Positions 26,539 to 34,872 of a stretch of DNA of 62,599 nucleotides are shown here, one piece after another. The notes beneath the pieces were generated by a model. That model was not told where the DNA came from. It made no database searches and saw only the letters and a program-made list of their open reading frames with translations. This stretch comes from JBDKUD01 sp050943315 (lineage in GTDB: Bacteria > Bacillota > Syntrophomonadia > Syntrophomonadales > Syntrophomonadaceae), in NCBI GenBank assembly GCA_050943315.1, contig JBMNOY010000006.1, positions 1-62,599 on the forward strand, written 5' to 3'. The first letter of the stretch is position 1. Every line of letters starts with the position of its first letter. A program made the translations under genes and the position numbers.

Positions 26539-26640
26539 TAACTGTGAAAATGCTGGCAGTACTAATTTGGCATAGGTGGTTTTGTCCTTCGGTCATGGGT
26601 TCGGTAGTAAATTCCAACTCAGATTGCGAGGTTTTAGCTT

Positions 26641-29600
26641 ATGCAGTATGTACATTTGCATACCCATACACCATTTTCTTTTTTAGATGGGGCCAGCTCT
26701 ATTGAAGACATGGTAGACCATGCCGCCGGATTAGGTATGCCGGCCATGGCAATAACCGACCATAATAATGTATGTGCTGCGGTTAAGTTTTTTCAGGCTG
26801 CCCGTAAAGCTGGGATTAAGGCTATTCAGGGTACGGAGATTACCCTGGAAGGGGATTATCATCTTACTCTTTTGGCTCGTAATGCTGCCGGATATGCCTC
26901 TCTCTGTTCAATTTTAACTCAAGCTCATTTATCCAACCCTCGCAGCCAACCAAGAATCAAGTGGCAGGACCTGGAGAAATTAAATAATGTTATAGTATTA
27001 TCAGGCTGCCGCCGTGGAGAATTGGCATCGCTAATACTGAAGAGCCAATACCGTGAAGCCGCACAGCGCACCAGGGAATATTTAGCTTTACTGGGACGGG
27101 AGAATTTCTATATTGAATTGCAGAATAGCTTATTTCCCGGCAATTACTATCTTAATCATTATCTGCTGGAGTTAGCCGAGACTTTTGCTATCGAGCCGGT
27201 AGCCACCAATAATGTCCACTATGTGCAGCATAACGATTTTGTGGTACATGATATATTAACCTGTATCAGAACTCTTACCCGGGTTCAGGACGTAAATCCA
27301 GAGCGGCCTTTAAACGGAGAAAATTATATTAAATCCTCCTCCCAGATGGAAGAACTCTTCGGCTTTTGCCCGCGGGCCCTGGAGAATACTGTGCGGATAA
27401 GTGAAGAGTGCCAACCAGTGTTTATAAATAACGAGATACATACTCCGGTTTTTAAATTACCCCGGGGTTATCCCAACGCAGCTAGCTACCTGCGTCACTT
27501 AACCCTGACCGGTGCGGAAAAAAGGTATGGCAAAATAAACCTTAAGGCCCATGAACGTCTGGAATATGAACTCAAAATTATAATAGACATGGGTTTTGCT
27601 GATTATTTCTTGTTAGTCTGGGATTTGGCCCGGTTTGCACGCCGGCAGGGAATACGCTATGCTGGCCGGGGCTCAGCGGCTGATTCACTGGCAGCTTATT
27701 GCTTGTACATAACGGAAGTAGATTCACTGCAGCGGGGCTTGCTTTTTGAACGCTTTATGAGCCCGGAAAGAGTCGGCTTGCCTGATATTGATATTGATTT
27801 TGAGTCTCGCCACCGGGACAAGGTCATAGATTATGTATATTCTAAATACGGTCATGATAAGGTAGCCCGGGTAGCCACCTATAATACTTTCAGGGCTCGC
27901 TCGGCCGTGAGGGATGTGGGTAAGGCTCTGGGCTTTCCTGAGCAGGAAATAAATCCTATAGCCAAACAGCTCCCCTCTACTTTTGCCGATAATATAAGAG
28001 GGGTAGTTGATAAGCTTCCTGAACTTAAGGAGAGTCCGTTAAAAGAAGAAAGATTCCAGCTTTTACTGGATATTTGCGCGAAGATTGCAGGTTTTCCTCG
28101 CTTCCTGGGTACTCATTTAGGGGGGATGGTAATAAGCGATTCGCCCTTAAATATGCTGACTCCTCTCCAGCACTCAGCCCTGGGGCCGATTATAACCCAG
28201 TTTGATAAAGATGATGTAGAAGACTTGGGATTAATAAAACTGGATTTATTATCTCTACGCACTCTATCCATAGTAAATGATGCCAGCAGTTATATAGCTG
28301 AAAATAGCGAGAAGTTCGATTACGACCAGATTCCGACTAATGATCAGGCTACCTATAAAATGATCCAGAGCGGGGAAACAATTGGGGTGTTCCAGTTGGA
28401 AAGTCCGGCTCAGAGAGCCCTGCAATCCAGATTGGGAGCCTGTAATATGGAAGATATAGTTGCCAGTATGGCACTAATTCGCCCCGGTCCGATAAAAGGC
28501 AATATGGTTGAACCCTATATAGCCAGAAGACAGGGCCGCGAACAGGTTACTTATCTTCATCCGGATCTTAAACCTATATTGGAAAAAACTTATGGAGTAG
28601 TTTTGTTTCAGGAACAGGTAATAGAAATAGCTACGGCTATTGCCGGTTTTACACCAGGTGAAGCCGACCAGTTGCGCCGGGTTATGACTCATGCCCGTTC
28701 ACAAAAGATCATGGAGGAAATAGGTCAAAAATTTATAGCCCGGTCCATAGAAAACGGTATTAACCCGGACCTGGCCCAAAAGATATTTTCATATATATTA
28801 GGCTATGCCAGTTATGGCTTCTGTGAAGCACATGCGGCGGCTTTTGCCCATACCAGTTTTAAAACCGCCTATCTAGTGAAACATTATCCTGCAGAATACT
28901 ACACGGCCATACTTAATAACCAACCCATGGGTTATTATCCTTCACATATAATATGTAATGAAGCCCGGCGCCGGGGAATAAAAATTCTGCCCCCGGATGT
29001 AAATAAAAGCAGTATATCTTTTGCAGTAGAAAAAGGTTGTATCAGGGTGGGGCTTAAACAGGTGAAAGGGATAACTGCCAATAGCCTTAACTCCATTATT
29101 GCCCAGCGTAGTGAAAGAATATTTTCATCTGCCGCTGATTTTATAATACGAACCGGGGTAAACCGGGATATAGCTGAAAACTTGATTAAATGCGGAGCAT
29201 TGGACAGCCTGCATAATAACCGCCGCCAGTTATTAGCTTGTTTACCGGAGTGGCTGGAAAAGAGAAATTTAATCCTAAGCGGAGAACAGGGCCTTTTTAA
29301 TAACTTTATTACCGAAGATATCCCCGATTTTCCATTATCGCAAAGGAAAGCTATGGAATACAGCATTTTGGGTCTAGATGTTGAAGCTCATTTCATGGCT
29401 TCATTGCGCAGTGAGCTAAATAAAAGAAACATAAAATCGAGTCGGGATATAAGGAAAATAAAAAGCGGAGCGGTGGTAAATGTAGCCGGCCTGTTATTAA
29501 GACCGCACCGTCCCCCTACCCGCAGCGGCAGGATAACCGTATTTCTTTCCCTGGAGGATGAATTTGGTTTAATTGATGTTACTGTATTCGAAGATATTTA

Positions 29601-29736
29601 CAGACAATATGGAAATTATATTTTCGGACCTCAAAAAGGTCCCCTATTAATAAAGGGATGCTTACAGAGGAGAGGTAATGGGACCAGCATAATAGCCGAA
29701 AAGATAAACTTTGTGTCAGCAGGGGATTGCTTTTAG
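26641..29736 (+). CDS. dnaE2: DNA polymerase III alpha-type subunit, DnaE2-like
   Basis: 1031-residue C-family polymerase. N-terminal PHP domain (~1-270: LHTHTPFSFLDGA, ITDHNN, GTEITLE). Palm catalytic Asp382 and Asp384 in LPDIDIDFE, third Asp in KLDLLSLRTLS. Fingers with HHH-type repeats, and a C-terminal OB fold (NVAGLLLRPHRPPTR to the end). The length is that of error-prone DnaE2 rather than the ~1150-1180 residues of replicative DnaE. With the LexA box and the two upstream genes this points to SOS mutagenic translesion synthesis. The 154-base gap before the ATG and the weak ribosome site leave room for a separate promoter. Confidence 0.88.
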   Translation: MQYVHLHTHTPFSFLDGASSIEDMVDHAAGLGMPAMAITDHNNVCAAVKFFQAARKAGIKAIQGTEITLEGDYHLTLLARNAAGYASLCSILTQAHLSNPRSQPRIKWQDLEKLNNVIVLSGCRRGELASLILKSQYREAAQRTREYLALLGRENFYIELQNSLFPGNYYLNHYLLELAETFAIEPVATNNVHYVQHNDFVVHDILTCIRTLTRVQDVNPERPLNGENYIKSSSQMEELFGFCPRALENTVRISEECQPVFINNEIHTPVFKLPRGYPNAASYLRHLTLTGAEKRYGKINLKAHERLEYELKIIIDMGFADYFLLVWDLARFARRQGIRYAGRGSAADSLAAYCLYITEVDSLQRGLLFERFMSPERVGLPDIDIDFESRHRDKVIDYVYSKYGHDKVARVATYNTFRARSAVRDVGKALGFPEQEINPIAKQLPSTFADNIRGVVDKLPELKESPLKEERFQLLLDICAKIAGFPRFLGTHLGGMVISDSPLNMLTPLQHSALGPIITQFDKDDVEDLGLIKLDLLSLRTLSIVNDASSYIAENSEKFDYDQIPTNDQATYKMIQSGETIGVFQLESPAQRALQSRLGACNMEDIVASMALIRPGPIKGNMVEPYIARRQGREQVTYLHPDLKPILEKTYGVVLFQEQVIEIATAIAGFTPGEADQLRRVMTHARSQKIMEEIGQKFIARSIENGINPDLAQKIFSYILGYASYGFCEAHAAAFAHTSFKTAYLVKHYPAEYYTAILNNQPMGYYPSHIICNEARRRGIKILPPDVNKSSISFAVEKGCIRVGLKQVKGITANSLNSIIAQRSERIFSSAADFIIRTGVNRDIAENLIKCGALDSLHNNRRQLLACLPEWLEKRNLILSGEQGLFNNFITEDIPDFPLSQRKAMEYSILGLDVEAHFMASLRSELNKRNIKSSRDIRKIKSGAVVNVAGLLLRPHRPPTRSGRITVFLSLEDEFGLIDVTVFEDIYRQYGNYIFGPQKGPLLIKGCLQRRGNGTSIIAEKINFVSAGDCF

Positions 29737-29769
29737 ACGGGGAATGAAGCCAGGCTAACAAGCAATCCC
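29723..29769. terminator. terminator overlapping the dnaE2 stop
   Basis: GGGATTGCTT (29723-29732) pairs with AAGCAATCCC (29760-29769); the loop holds a small AGCC/GGCT stem. It lies between convergent dnaE2 and the ribbon-helix-helix gene. Confidence 0.55.
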
Positions 29770-29779
29770 TCTTGCTATA

Positions 29780-29965
29780 TCATTTTAATTCATCTTTTTT
29801 ATTATCCCGGGTATTCTTGGGCAGACGTCCGGCTTTTTTGGCGGCATCCCGCAAAAGATATTCAATATGGGAATTAACACTGCGAAGTTCATCCGCAGCC
29901 CAGCTCTCTAAAATATCATATAATTGTGGATTAATTCGCAGTAAAAAACTCTTCCTGGCAACCAA
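29780..29965 (-). CDS. Arc-like ribbon-helix-helix protein
   Basis: 61 residues: a beta strand KSFLLRINPQLYDILE, a helix WAADELRSVNSHIEYLL, then a basic tail. This is the Arc/MetJ-type DNA-binding layout. TTG start, with GGTG 8 bases upstream inside the end of the SPFH gene (14 bases away). It is likely co-transcribed with the SPFH gene and could autoregulate it. No toxin gene is adjacent, so it is not evidently an antitoxin. Confidence 0.8.
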   Translation of the reverse strand: MVARKSFLLRINPQLYDILESWAADELRSVNSHIEYLLRDAAKKAGRLPKNTRDNKKDELK

Positions 29966-29979
29966 TTTCGTAACACCTA

Positions 29980-30822
29980 TCAGTACAGGCTGCCGGTATT
30001 GAGAATGGGCTGGGCTCCACGGTCAGAAACAATAGCCACCATTAAGTTATTTATCATAGCTACCTTGCGTTCCTCATCCAAATCTACTATACCCTCTTGC
30101 TCCAGTTTGGCAATAGCCATCCGGGCCATACCTACCGCTCCTTCGACTATCTTTTGGCGGGCTGCAATTATAGCCGCTGCTTGCTGACGCTGCAACATGG
30201 CACTGGCAATTTCAGTGGCATAGGCGAGATGGGTGAGACGAGCTTCAATTACCTCTACTCCGGCTACCGCTAATCTTTCCTGTAATTCTCGGGCCAGTTC
30301 ACTGGCAACCTCATCAGCATTTCCACGCAAAGAGTAACTGCCTTCATCAAAATCATCATAAGGATATTTAGTTGCAACGTGACGCAGAGCAGTCTCACTT
30401 TGGATTTCGACAAACTTATCATAATCATCTACATCCAGCAGCGCTTTGGCTGAATCTACTACTCTGAACACTACTACTGCGGCAATTTCTACCGGATTAC
30501 CTTCTACATCGTTAACCTTCAATGTTTTAGAGTTAAAATTACTTACCCGCAGGGAGACTTTATGACGAGCCGAAAATGGAACCACTATCCATAAGCCACT
30601 TTCCCGGATACTGCCGATATAACGCCCAAAGAAGGTGAGAACTTTGGCCTCATTAGGCTGAACAATAGTTAATCCACATAAAAACACCACTGCCAGGATG
30701 GTTGCTATTATTCCCCATGTAATAAAGTGGTTAATAAATAGGTAAACTGTTGCTCCGATGAGTAACAAGGCCAAAATTAAACCTCCGAACCCGTTGATTT
30801 TCCAAGCCTTCTGTTCTTTCAT
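29980..30822 (-). CDS. SPFH/band-7 membrane protein
   Basis: 280 residues. ATG at 30822 is 7 bases after AGGAGG; an earlier ATG at 30828 is too close. Two N-terminal hydrophobic segments (~12-50), then the SPFH domain starting VQPNEAKVLTFFGRYIG, and a coiled-coil-prone Ala/Glu/Gln-rich flotillin-like region (~190-250, LQRQQAAAIIAARQK). SPFH proteins form membrane ring or raft assemblies. Its partner here is the ribbon-helix-helix gene downstream. Confidence 0.93.
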   Translation of the reverse strand: MKEQKAWKINGFGGLILALLLIGATVYLFINHFITWGIIATILAVVFLCGLTIVQPNEAKVLTFFGRYIGSIRESGLWIVVPFSARHKVSLRVSNFNSKTLKVNDVEGNPVEIAAVVVFRVVDSAKALLDVDDYDKFVEIQSETALRHVATKYPYDDFDEGSYSLRGNADEVASELARELQERLAVAGVEVIEARLTHLAYATEIASAMLQRQQAAAIIAARQKIVEGAVGMARMAIAKLEQEGIVDLDEERKVAMINNLMVAIVSDRGAQPILNTGSLY

Positions 30823-30911
30823 ATGCATTCCTCCTAATAATATCCTTCCTATATCTTTATGATATCACTTTTATATTAAGTTATAAAGAATAAAATATTT
30901 AGTACCATTAC

Positions 30912-30940
30912 TTGTAACTAGAAAATATTTATAATATAAT
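30912..30940 (+). promoter_or_regulatory. sigma-A promoter of the MOSC-rrf2-iscS-iscU-mnmA operon
   Basis: TTGTAA (30912-30917), 17-base spacer, TATAAT (30935-30940, perfect). The leader before the MOSC ATG is about 90 bases. A site for the operon's own Rrf2 regulator would be expected in it, but I cannot define one. Confidence 0.55.
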
Positions 30941-31034
30941 TCCTATAGAGTTTATGTATATTATGAATTTCACGGCTGGAATACACGGATGATTTGACGA
31001 GGAAAAGAATTAGAAATCCAGGGAGGTTCGACCG

Positions 31035-31493
31035 ATGTCACAAAAACAAGGCCAGGTAGTTGCAGTAAATGTTTCTGAAAAACGCGGTGAAGTTAAACAT
31101 AACGTACCGGAAGCATATATAAAGGTGAACTGGGGACTTGAAACAGATGCCCATGCTGGAGACTGGCACCGTCAGGTTAGCCTGTTGTCTTTATCGAGCG
31201 TGGAGAAAATGAGGCAACTGGGAGCCAGTGTAAACTTTGGCGATTTCGCTGAGAACATTACCGTGGCGGGAATAGAAGTATCTAAATTACCGCTGGGAAC
31301 ACAACTTAAAGTAGGGCAGGCAATCCTGGAAGTTACCCAAATAGGTAAAGAGTGTCATAACCAAGGCTGTGCCATAAAACGTCAGGTAGGAACCTGTGTA
31401 ATGCCGATAGAAGGAATATTCGCACGGGTTATTTCATCCGGGCAGGTTAAAGTTGGAGATCAGGTAGAAATATTGCCATCCGGTTTGAATTAG
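31035..31493 (+). CDS. MOSC-domain sulfurtransferase-like protein
   Basis: 152-residue stand-alone MOSC protein. GDFAENITVAGIEVSKLPLG and GKECHNQGCAIKRQVG are typical; the Cys pair in ECHNQGC is the likely sulfur carrier site. MOSC domains accept sulfur from pyridoxal-phosphate desulfurases and pass it on, often for molybdenum or tungsten cofactor. GGGAGG before the ATG. It is the first gene of an operon that contains a cysteine desulfurase, which fits that role. Confidence 0.92.
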   Translation: MSQKQGQVVAVNVSEKRGEVKHNVPEAYIKVNWGLETDAHAGDWHRQVSLLSLSSVEKMRQLGASVNFGDFAENITVAGIEVSKLPLGTQLKVGQAILEVTQIGKECHNQGCAIKRQVGTCVMPIEGIFARVISSGQVKVGDQVEILPSGLN

Positions 31494-31515
31494 ACTTCAG
31501 GAGAGGATGTTTCAC

Positions 31516-31965
31516 ATGAAACTATCAACCAAAGGTAGATATGGATTGCGGGCTATGCTGGAACTTGCCCAAAGTGCTGATCAGGGACCAGTTACCACCA
31601 AATCAATTGCTCAGCGTCAGAATATTTCCGAACGCTATTTGGAACAACTATTAATTCCCTTGAAGACGGCAGGTTTAGTTAAAAGTATACGCGGCTCTCA
31701 GGGCGGCTATATATTGGGAAAGAGTCCTGACCAAATTAAAGTTGGGGATATTATAAGGATCTTAGAAGGCCCCATTGCACCGGTAGAATGTGTTAACGAG
31801 GTTAATCCCGAAGATTGTAACCGGGCTGACTACTGTGTAACCAGGGTCATATGGTCTCAGGTGAGAGATGCTATAGCCGGTGTATTAGATTCCTATTCAC
31901 TGGCCGATCTAACTGAAGAAGGAGGAAAAATTCCGTTAAAGGCTATAGGCGAAATACCGGACTAA
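31516..31965 (+). CDS. iscR: Rrf2-family regulator, IscR-like
   Basis: 149 residues from ATG 31516, 9 bases after the GAGG of the ribosome site. Winged helix at the N-terminus (LSTKGRYGLRAML, ISERYLEQLL, RGSQGGYIL). Cys92, Cys101 and Cys107 could hold an Fe-S cluster; spacing is C-x8-C-x5-C against C-x5-C-x5-C in E. coli IscR. The gene immediately precedes iscS and iscU and probably represses its own operon when Fe-S supply is sufficient. Confidence 0.9.
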   Translation: MKLSTKGRYGLRAMLELAQSADQGPVTTKSIAQRQNISERYLEQLLIPLKTAGLVKSIRGSQGGYILGKSPDQIKVGDIIRILEGPIAPVECVNEVNPEDCNRADYCVTRVIWSQVRDAIAGVLDSYSLADLTEEGGKIPLKAIGEIPD

Positions 31966-32038
31966 TATTATGACTAAATTGCATTCAATGGGATAGAAGT
32001 ATCTATTGCGGAAAAAATAACATATGGAGGTGATTGCT

Positions 32039-33196
32039 GTGAGGATTATTTATATGGATCACAGTGCAACTACTCCGGTTGATCCGGAGGTTTTTAAAGA
32101 AATGATACCCTACTTTAACGATAGATTTGGTAATGCATCGAGCGTTTATTCCCTGGGACAGAATGCGCGTCGAGCTGTTGAGAAGGCCAGGGAACAGGTT
32201 GCCATGCTTATCAACGCCTCACCGCGGGAGATAATTTTCACCAGTGGGGGAACTGAAGCCGATAATCAGGCACTTGTTACCTATATGGAAGCTAGCCGAA
32301 ATCGAGGTAAGCATATAATAACATCAGCTATTGAGCATCATGCCATACTTCACACCTGTGAATACCTGGAGAAGAAGGGGTTTGATGTTACTATTTTACC
32401 GGTTGGACCGGATGGAATGGTCAATCCTGACACTTTAGAGCAGGCTATGAAGCCTACTACCGCCCTGGTTTCCATAATGCATGCTAACAATGAGGTAGGT
32501 ACCATCCAGCCTATCAAAGAATTGGCAGCTATCGCTCATAAAGGGGGAGCTGTGTTTCATACCGATGCGGTACAATCACTGGGGAAAATTCCGGTAGATG
32601 TAAAAGACATGGGTATTGATATGCTTTCTGGATCCAGTCATAAACTTTATGGCCCCAAAGGTGTGGGATTCTTATTTGTGAGAAAAGGGATAAAAATTGG
32701 CAGTTTCCTGCATGGTGGTGGTCAGGAGTGGAGACTCAGAGCGGGAACCGAAAACGTCCCTGGTATTGTGGGATTTGGCAAAGCCGCTGAGCTGGCTCGC
32801 ATCCATATGACGGAACGTGCCGATAAGTTAAACCATCTGGGAAAAAGGCTAATGGAAGGGATTAATAATTCTATTCCCAATTCCCGGCTAACCGGCCATC
32901 CTGAAAAGAGAATACCTGGCAGTGTAAGTTTCTGCTTTGAATTTGTTGAAGGAGAGTCTATTTTGCTAATGCTCGATGCCCTGGGGATAATGGCCTCCAG
33001 CGGCTCTGCCTGTACATCCGGTTCCCTTGACCCTTCGCATGTGTTATTGGCTCTGGGGTTGCCTTATGAAATAGCCCATGGGTCCTTGCGCTTAACATTG
33101 GGAAAAGACAATACTGATGAGGATGTAGATTATGTACTCCAAGTTCTACCTACAGTTATAAAAAATTTAAGAAAGATGTCGCCGTTATGCGTGTAA
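32039..33196 (+). CDS. iscS: cysteine desulfurase (NifS/IscS type)
   Basis: Pyridoxal-phosphate enzyme that takes sulfur from cysteine. GTG at 32039 follows GGAGGTG by 6 bases; an ATG 15 bases earlier lies in that site. PLP lysine Lys202 in GSSHKLYGP, catalytic Cys325 in SSGSACTSGS on a short mobile loop (NifS/IscS group). The length of 385 residues is normal. iscU follows 13 bases later and mnmA after that, so the sulfur goes to Fe-S assembly and tRNA thiolation. Confidence 0.96.
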   Translation: MRIIYMDHSATTPVDPEVFKEMIPYFNDRFGNASSVYSLGQNARRAVEKAREQVAMLINASPREIIFTSGGTEADNQALVTYMEASRNRGKHIITSAIEHHAILHTCEYLEKKGFDVTILPVGPDGMVNPDTLEQAMKPTTALVSIMHANNEVGTIQPIKELAAIAHKGGAVFHTDAVQSLGKIPVDVKDMGIDMLSGSSHKLYGPKGVGFLFVRKGIKIGSFLHGGGQEWRLRAGTENVPGIVGFGKAAELARIHMTERADKLNHLGKRLMEGINNSIPNSRLTGHPEKRIPGSVSFCFEFVEGESILLMLDALGIMASSGSACTSGSLDPSHVLLALGLPYEIAHGSLRLTLGKDNTDEDVDYVLQVLPTVIKNLRKMSPLCV

Positions 33197-33209
33197 AGGA
33201 GGTTAATCA

Positions 33210-33578
33210 ATGTATACTCAGAAAGTAATGGATCATTTTATGAATCCCCGTAATGTTGGCAATATCGAAACCCCAAGCGGAGTAGGGGAGGTTGGAAACC
33301 CTGTATGCGGAGACATAATGCATATTGAAATTAAGGTTGAGGATAATAAAATCCAAGATATCAAGTTCAAAACCTTTGGCTGTGCGGCAGCTATTGCTAC
33401 CAGCAGTATGGTAACAGAAATGGTTAAAGGTAAAACTTTAGAGGAAGCGGAACGTATAACCAACCGGGCTGTGGCAGAAGCCCTGGACGGACTGCCCCCG
33501 GTGAAGATGCACTGCTCTAATTTGGCTGCTGATGCTTTGCATAAGGCTATTAAAGATTATATGGAAAAAAACAAATAA
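33210..33578 (+). CDS. iscU: Fe-S cluster scaffold (IscU/NifU N-terminal type)
   Basis: 122-residue single-domain scaffold. Ligands Cys33 (PVCGD), Asp35, Cys58 (FGCAAAIA) and Cys102 (MHCSNLA). AAGGAGG before the ATG. It receives sulfur from the adjacent desulfurase. Ends 22 bases before mnmA. Confidence 0.96.
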   Translation: MYTQKVMDHFMNPRNVGNIETPSGVGEVGNPVCGDIMHIEIKVEDNKIQDIKFKTFGCAAAIATSSMVTEMVKGKTLEEAERITNRAVAEALDGLPPVKMHCSNLAADALHKAIKDYMEKNK

Positions 33579-33600
33579 GGTTTTAGAGAGAAGGAACAAA

Positions 33601-34683
33601 GTGGCCCAAAAGGTGTTTGTGGCAATGAGTGGCGGGGTTGACAGCTCTGTTGCCGCCTTAATATTAAAAGAACAGGGTTATGAGGTTACCGGTGTAACTA
33701 TGCAAATATGGCCTCAATCTGATGATAATTCGAAGGCCTGCTGTAGTCTGGATGCTGTCTATGATGCCCGCCAGGTAGCATGGCAGCTCGATATTCCGCA
33801 TTATGTCATGAACTTCCGGGATGAATTTGAGCAAAAGGTTATCGATTATTTTTGCCGGGAATACATGCGGGGAAGAACTCCTAATCCCTGTATTGCCTGT
33901 AACCGGTATATAAAATTTGAGTCGCTGCTGCGTAAGGCAAGTGCCATGGGAGCAGACTATATCGCTACCGGACACTATGCCCGTATAGGTCGGGATAAGA
34001 ACGGCAGGTTTACTCTTTTGGTTGGAGTTGATTCCCGCAAAGACCAGAGTTACGCATTATACCAGATGACTCAATGGCAACTGGAACGTACTCTCTTTCC
34101 ACTTGGTACCTACCATAAAGAACAGGTAAGGGAATTGGCCCGTAAAAACGGGCTTAAAATAGCTGAAAAAGCTGAAAGCCAGGAAATATGCTTCGTTCCC
34201 CGGGGTGGCTATGCCGAATTTATAGAAAATTGGAAAGACATGAAGGACCTGGCCAGGAGTCCAGGTGGGTTGTTCCGCTTCACGTCAGGAGAGGTGGCGG
34301 GAACTCATCAGGGAATACATCATTATACTATTGGTCAGCGTAAAGGTCTTGGCCTGGCCCTGGGTCACCCGGTATATGTCACGGACATTGATCCGGAGAG
34401 CAACACCGTTTGGCTTGGAGAAAACCAGGAACTTTTGCGGGGAAGCCTGCTGGCTGAGAATGTGCATTACATCTCAGGTGAACCGTTGCAGGAGCAGCAA
34501 AAGGTCGAGGTTAAAATTAGATATCAAGCCAGGAAAGTACCGGCGGTGGTAATTCCCCTGGCTGAGCAGAGAATGAGAATAGAATTTGCCGAACCGCAAA
34601 GAGCAGTAACACCAGGGCAAGCAGTAGTCATCTATCGCGGTGAGCAAGTGTTAGGCGGGGGAACAATAAGCAGTAAAGAATAA
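33601..34683 (+). CDS. mnmA: tRNA-specific 2-thiouridylase
   Basis: Thiolates U34 of Lys, Glu and Gln tRNAs using ATP and desulfurase-derived sulfur. GTG at 33601 gives MAQKVFVAMSGGVDSS, with the PP-loop at the very start as usual; 360 residues. Catalytic Cys pair in NPCIACN and QEICFVPRG. C-terminal beta-barrel present. Placement after iscS-iscU matches its sulfur need. Confidence 0.96.
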   Translation: MAQKVFVAMSGGVDSSVAALILKEQGYEVTGVTMQIWPQSDDNSKACCSLDAVYDARQVAWQLDIPHYVMNFRDEFEQKVIDYFCREYMRGRTPNPCIACNRYIKFESLLRKASAMGADYIATGHYARIGRDKNGRFTLLVGVDSRKDQSYALYQMTQWQLERTLFPLGTYHKEQVRELARKNGLKIAEKAESQEICFVPRGGYAEFIENWKDMKDLARSPGGLFRFTSGEVAGTHQGIHHYTIGQRKGLGLALGHPVYVTDIDPESNTVWLGENQELLRGSLLAENVHYISGEPLQEQQKVEVKIRYQARKVPAVVIPLAEQRMRIEFAEPQRAVTPGQAVVIYRGEQVLGGGTISSKE

Positions 34684-34705
34684 GCCAGTATGATTAACAT
34701 TTGCA

Positions 34706-34752
34706 ATTCAACACAGATTGACACAGATTCACTAGGAAGGACATACATTTTT
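34706..34752 (+). repeat. dispersed intergenic repeat, copy B
   Basis: Counterpart of 26491-26538. Its inner part can fold: CACTAG near 34730 pairs with CTAGTG just after the segment. Lies between mnmA and metY. Confidence 0.6.
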
Positions 34753-34803
34753 CTAGTGTCCACTGGTGGGGTATTATTATTTATAGCGTATCAATCACGA
34801 AAT

Positions 34804-34826
34804 TAACGGATAATTATAATCCGTTA
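34804..34826. promoter_or_regulatory. inverted repeat in the metY leader
   Basis: TAACGGAT (34804-34811) and ATCCGTTA (34819-34826) around a 7-base centre that overlaps a TATAAT (34815-34820). It could be an operator or a leader hairpin. No SAM riboswitch is recognisable in the 189-base gap, although clostridial met genes often have one. Confidence 0.35.
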
Positions 34827-34872
34827 TCCTAGTAATATCATAGGAATAATAAAATGCTAAGGGGGTAAAACA

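Noticed and set aside
29780..29965. Toxin-antitoxin system from the ribbon-helix-helix protein
   Set aside because: No toxin-sized partner is adjacent; the neighbour is an SPFH protein.
33532..33600. N-terminal extension of mnmA overlapping iscU
   Set aside because: MnmA begins at the PP-loop in all relatives; GTG 33601 gives that start.
34684..34872. SAM riboswitch upstream of metY
   Set aside because: The conserved helices and GGAGGGACTGGCCC-type core are absent.
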